Positions 5,693 through 6,356 of a DNA stretch of 6,356 bases are shown piece by piece. The notes below the pieces were generated by a model, which saw only the letters and a program-made list of their open reading frames with translations, had not been told where the DNA came from and did not search any database. Source of the DNA: Aquificota bacterium (lineage in GTDB: Bacteria > Thermosulfidibacterota > Thermosulfidibacteria > Thermosulfidibacterales > B14-G1); assembly GCA_015486015.1 (NCBI GenBank), contig WFSL01000039.1:1-6356 (forward strand), written 5' to 3'. The number at the start of each line of letters is the position of its first letter. Position 1 is the stretch's first letter. The position numbers were made by a program, and so were the translations under genes.

Positions 5693-5742
5693 CCCTTCCT
5701 CCTTTGTTAGACATATCTAACAAAGGAGGAAGGGGTTGTCAA
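5693..5742 (-). promoter_or_regulatory. dtxR-feoAB promoter with operator and 19-bp-arm inverted repeat
   Basis: The minus strand has a perfect -35 TTGACA (5737-5742). At 17 bp a -10-like TAGATA (5714-5719) lies within a GTTAGACATATCTAAC palindrome (5706-5721). The symmetry continues outwards: arms 5693-5711 and 5716-5734 are perfect 19-bp inverted repeats around CATA. The left arm contains the Shine-Dalgarno AGGAGG of the regulator gene. A repressor on the palindrome would block the -10, giving autoregulation. A start near 5707 would leave only the SD-bearing arm in the mRNA; a start further upstream would place the SD in a hairpin. Confidence 0.7.
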
Positions 5743-5764
5743 GAGGTATAGAAAGGGGTAACTT
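5736..5764 (+). promoter_or_regulatory. Possible divergent promoter for the Trm112-like gene
   Basis: The plus strand has TTGTCA (5736-5741), 17 bp, then TAACTT (5759-5764), about 46 nt before the ATG at 5811. The -10 is poor (3 of 6). It would overlap the -35 of the divergent dtxR promoter, so the two promoters could compete. Confidence 0.25.
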
Positions 5765-5810
5765 TTATTTGTTAAAGAGAATTTTCAAATCTTGAGTCCG
5801 GAGAAAAGAG

Positions 5811-6011
5811 ATGTCAGTGTCTAAGGAACTTATAGAGATCTTAGTTTGCCCCAAGTGTAAAGGAGAGCTGGAGTATATAAATGATGAGAGGGGAGAGGCT
5901 TTTATATGCCACGCTTGCTCCTTGGTCTACCTGGTAAAGGACAACATACCCATCATGCTGATAGAAGAGGCATTACCCATTAAGGACTGGGAAGCGAGGA
6001 GGGGCAAGTAA
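5811..6011 (+). CDS. Trm112/UPF0434-family zinc-ribbon protein, 66 aa
   Basis: This is a small soluble protein of the YcaR/Trm112 type. [22 protein letters not shown] starts with the typical 'L.EIL.CP.CKG.L' motif. A CHAC pair follows (C33, C36), and then [15 protein letters not shown], matching 'y.v.dgIPvml..ea' of the family. C13, C16, C33 and C36 would bind one zinc ion. In eukaryotes and archaea Trm112 activates methyltransferases acting on tRNA, rRNA or release factors; bacterial homologues are less well defined. GGAG (5800-5803) lies 7 nt before the ATG. The 66-residue length is usual. It is transcribed away from the dtxR cluster and lies just ahead of a 16S rRNA gene. No terminator is visible after its stop. 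Confidence 0.88.
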   Translation: MSVSKELIEILVCPKCKGELEYINDERGEAFICHACSLVYLVKDNIPIMLIEEALPIKDWEARRGK

Positions 6012-6042
6012 GCTCTGGTACCTTCGTTTACTGAGGACCCCC

Positions 6043-6071
6043 TTGACAGATGGAAGAATGGGGAATAGCTA
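6043..6071 (+). promoter_or_regulatory. Possible rRNA operon promoter
   Basis: A perfect TTGACA (6043-6048) is followed after 17 bp by TAGCTA (6066-6071), and further on by TATTAT (6070-6075) at a spacing of 21. Neither -10 is convincing on its own, but this is the best -35 hexamer between the Trm112-like gene and 16S. It is about 210 bp upstream of 16S, a plausible distance for an rrn leader. Confidence 0.25.
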
Positions 6072-6182
6072 TTATCCTGCTTGAGAGTTCTTTACAATTG
6101 GAAGTTGTATATCTTGGTAGATGCTAAAGAGGTTAGGTATCAGGTAACTCCAGAGGAAAGAGTGAAAGAATTATTGAGTTAA
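6069..6182 (+). other. Short open frame in the rRNA leader, possible gene remnant
   Basis: The frame between TAG at 6066-6068 and TAA at 6180-6182 reads as 37 residues and ends EVRYQVTPEERVKELLS. The segment has protein-like composition and faintly recalls N-terminal stretches of HsdR_N-type proteins. There is no start codon with a Shine-Dalgarno, so this may be a decayed gene fragment or chance. Confidence 0.15.
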
Positions 6183-6203
6183 GTATTTAAAGGGTTTCTT
6201 TCC

Positions 6204-6216
6204 GCTCTTTGACAAA
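6204..6216 (+). promoter_or_regulatory. boxA antitermination element of the rRNA leader
   Basis: GCTCTTTGACAAA closely matches the boxA of bacterial rRNA leaders (TGCTCTTTAACAA in E. coli), where the NusB/NusE complex binds nascent RNA. It lies about 37 nt before the 16S start. It also contains a TTGACA string that could be mistaken for a -35 box. Confidence 0.75.
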
Positions 6217-6252
6217 GGGATATGGGGGTAGAGAGGGGCTGGGGTTAGATTT

Positions 6253-6356
<104 letters not shown>

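Noticed and set aside
5691-5723. TTG start extending the regulator by 11 residues
   Set aside because: It begins inside the operator. The ATG at 5690 has a perfect AGGAGG at good spacing and matches the family start.
6133-6149. GTTAG...GTAAC near the rRNA leader
   Set aside because: The spacing is 7 instead of 6 and one half-site differs.
6209-6214. TTGACA as a -35 box close to 16S
   Set aside because: It lies within a boxA match, and no -10 follows at usable spacing.
6245-6250. GTTAGA just upstream of 16S
   Set aside because: It is a single half-site with no partner.

Overview
The window looks like bacterial chromosome from a Gram-negative organism: it encodes an outer-membrane porin with a signal peptide and begins a bacterial 16S rRNA gene. 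A FeoAB ferrous-iron transporter with a DtxR-type regulator suggests an anaerobic or low-oxygen lifestyle. The short 16S stretch and the gene content would fit a deltaproteobacterial/Desulfobacterota-like lineage. That placement is an impression, because only about 104 bases of 16S are present.

Layout from left to right. Positions 1-527 (minus strand) hold the classic tRNA-Thr(UGU), tRNA-Tyr(GUA), tRNA-Gly(UCC), tRNA-Thr(GGU), tuf cluster, in the same order as thrU-tyrU-glyT-thrT-tufB of E. coli. It has its own promoter near 550-577, and tuf runs off the left edge. Positions 668-988 (minus) encode a 106-residue DUF2325 protein. Positions 1159-5690 (minus) are an iron-uptake cluster, in transcription order: DtxR-family regulator, FeoA, FeoB, and an acidic OprB-like porin with an N-terminal coiled coil. 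Divergent from it, on the plus strand, is a small zinc-ribbon Trm112/UPF0434 protein (5811-6011). An rRNA leader with a boxA element and the first part of 16S rRNA (from about 6253) follow.

The most interesting signal is regulatory. A 16-bp palindrome of the form GTTAR-N6-CTAAC occurs four times: in the dtxR promoter, upstream of the porin start, in the promoter of the DUF2325 gene, and inside feoB. This defines a likely local regulon of the DtxR-type protein. It would tie the porin and the DUF2325 protein to Fe(II) uptake: the porin as an outer-membrane route, FeoB as the inner-membrane route, and DUF2325 as an unknown partner. At dtxR the palindrome is part of a much longer inverted repeat (two 19-bp arms) that also contains the Shine-Dalgarno sequence.

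Both window edges fall in genes that are commonly multicopy (tuf and 16S). The window may therefore be a contig bounded by repeats.
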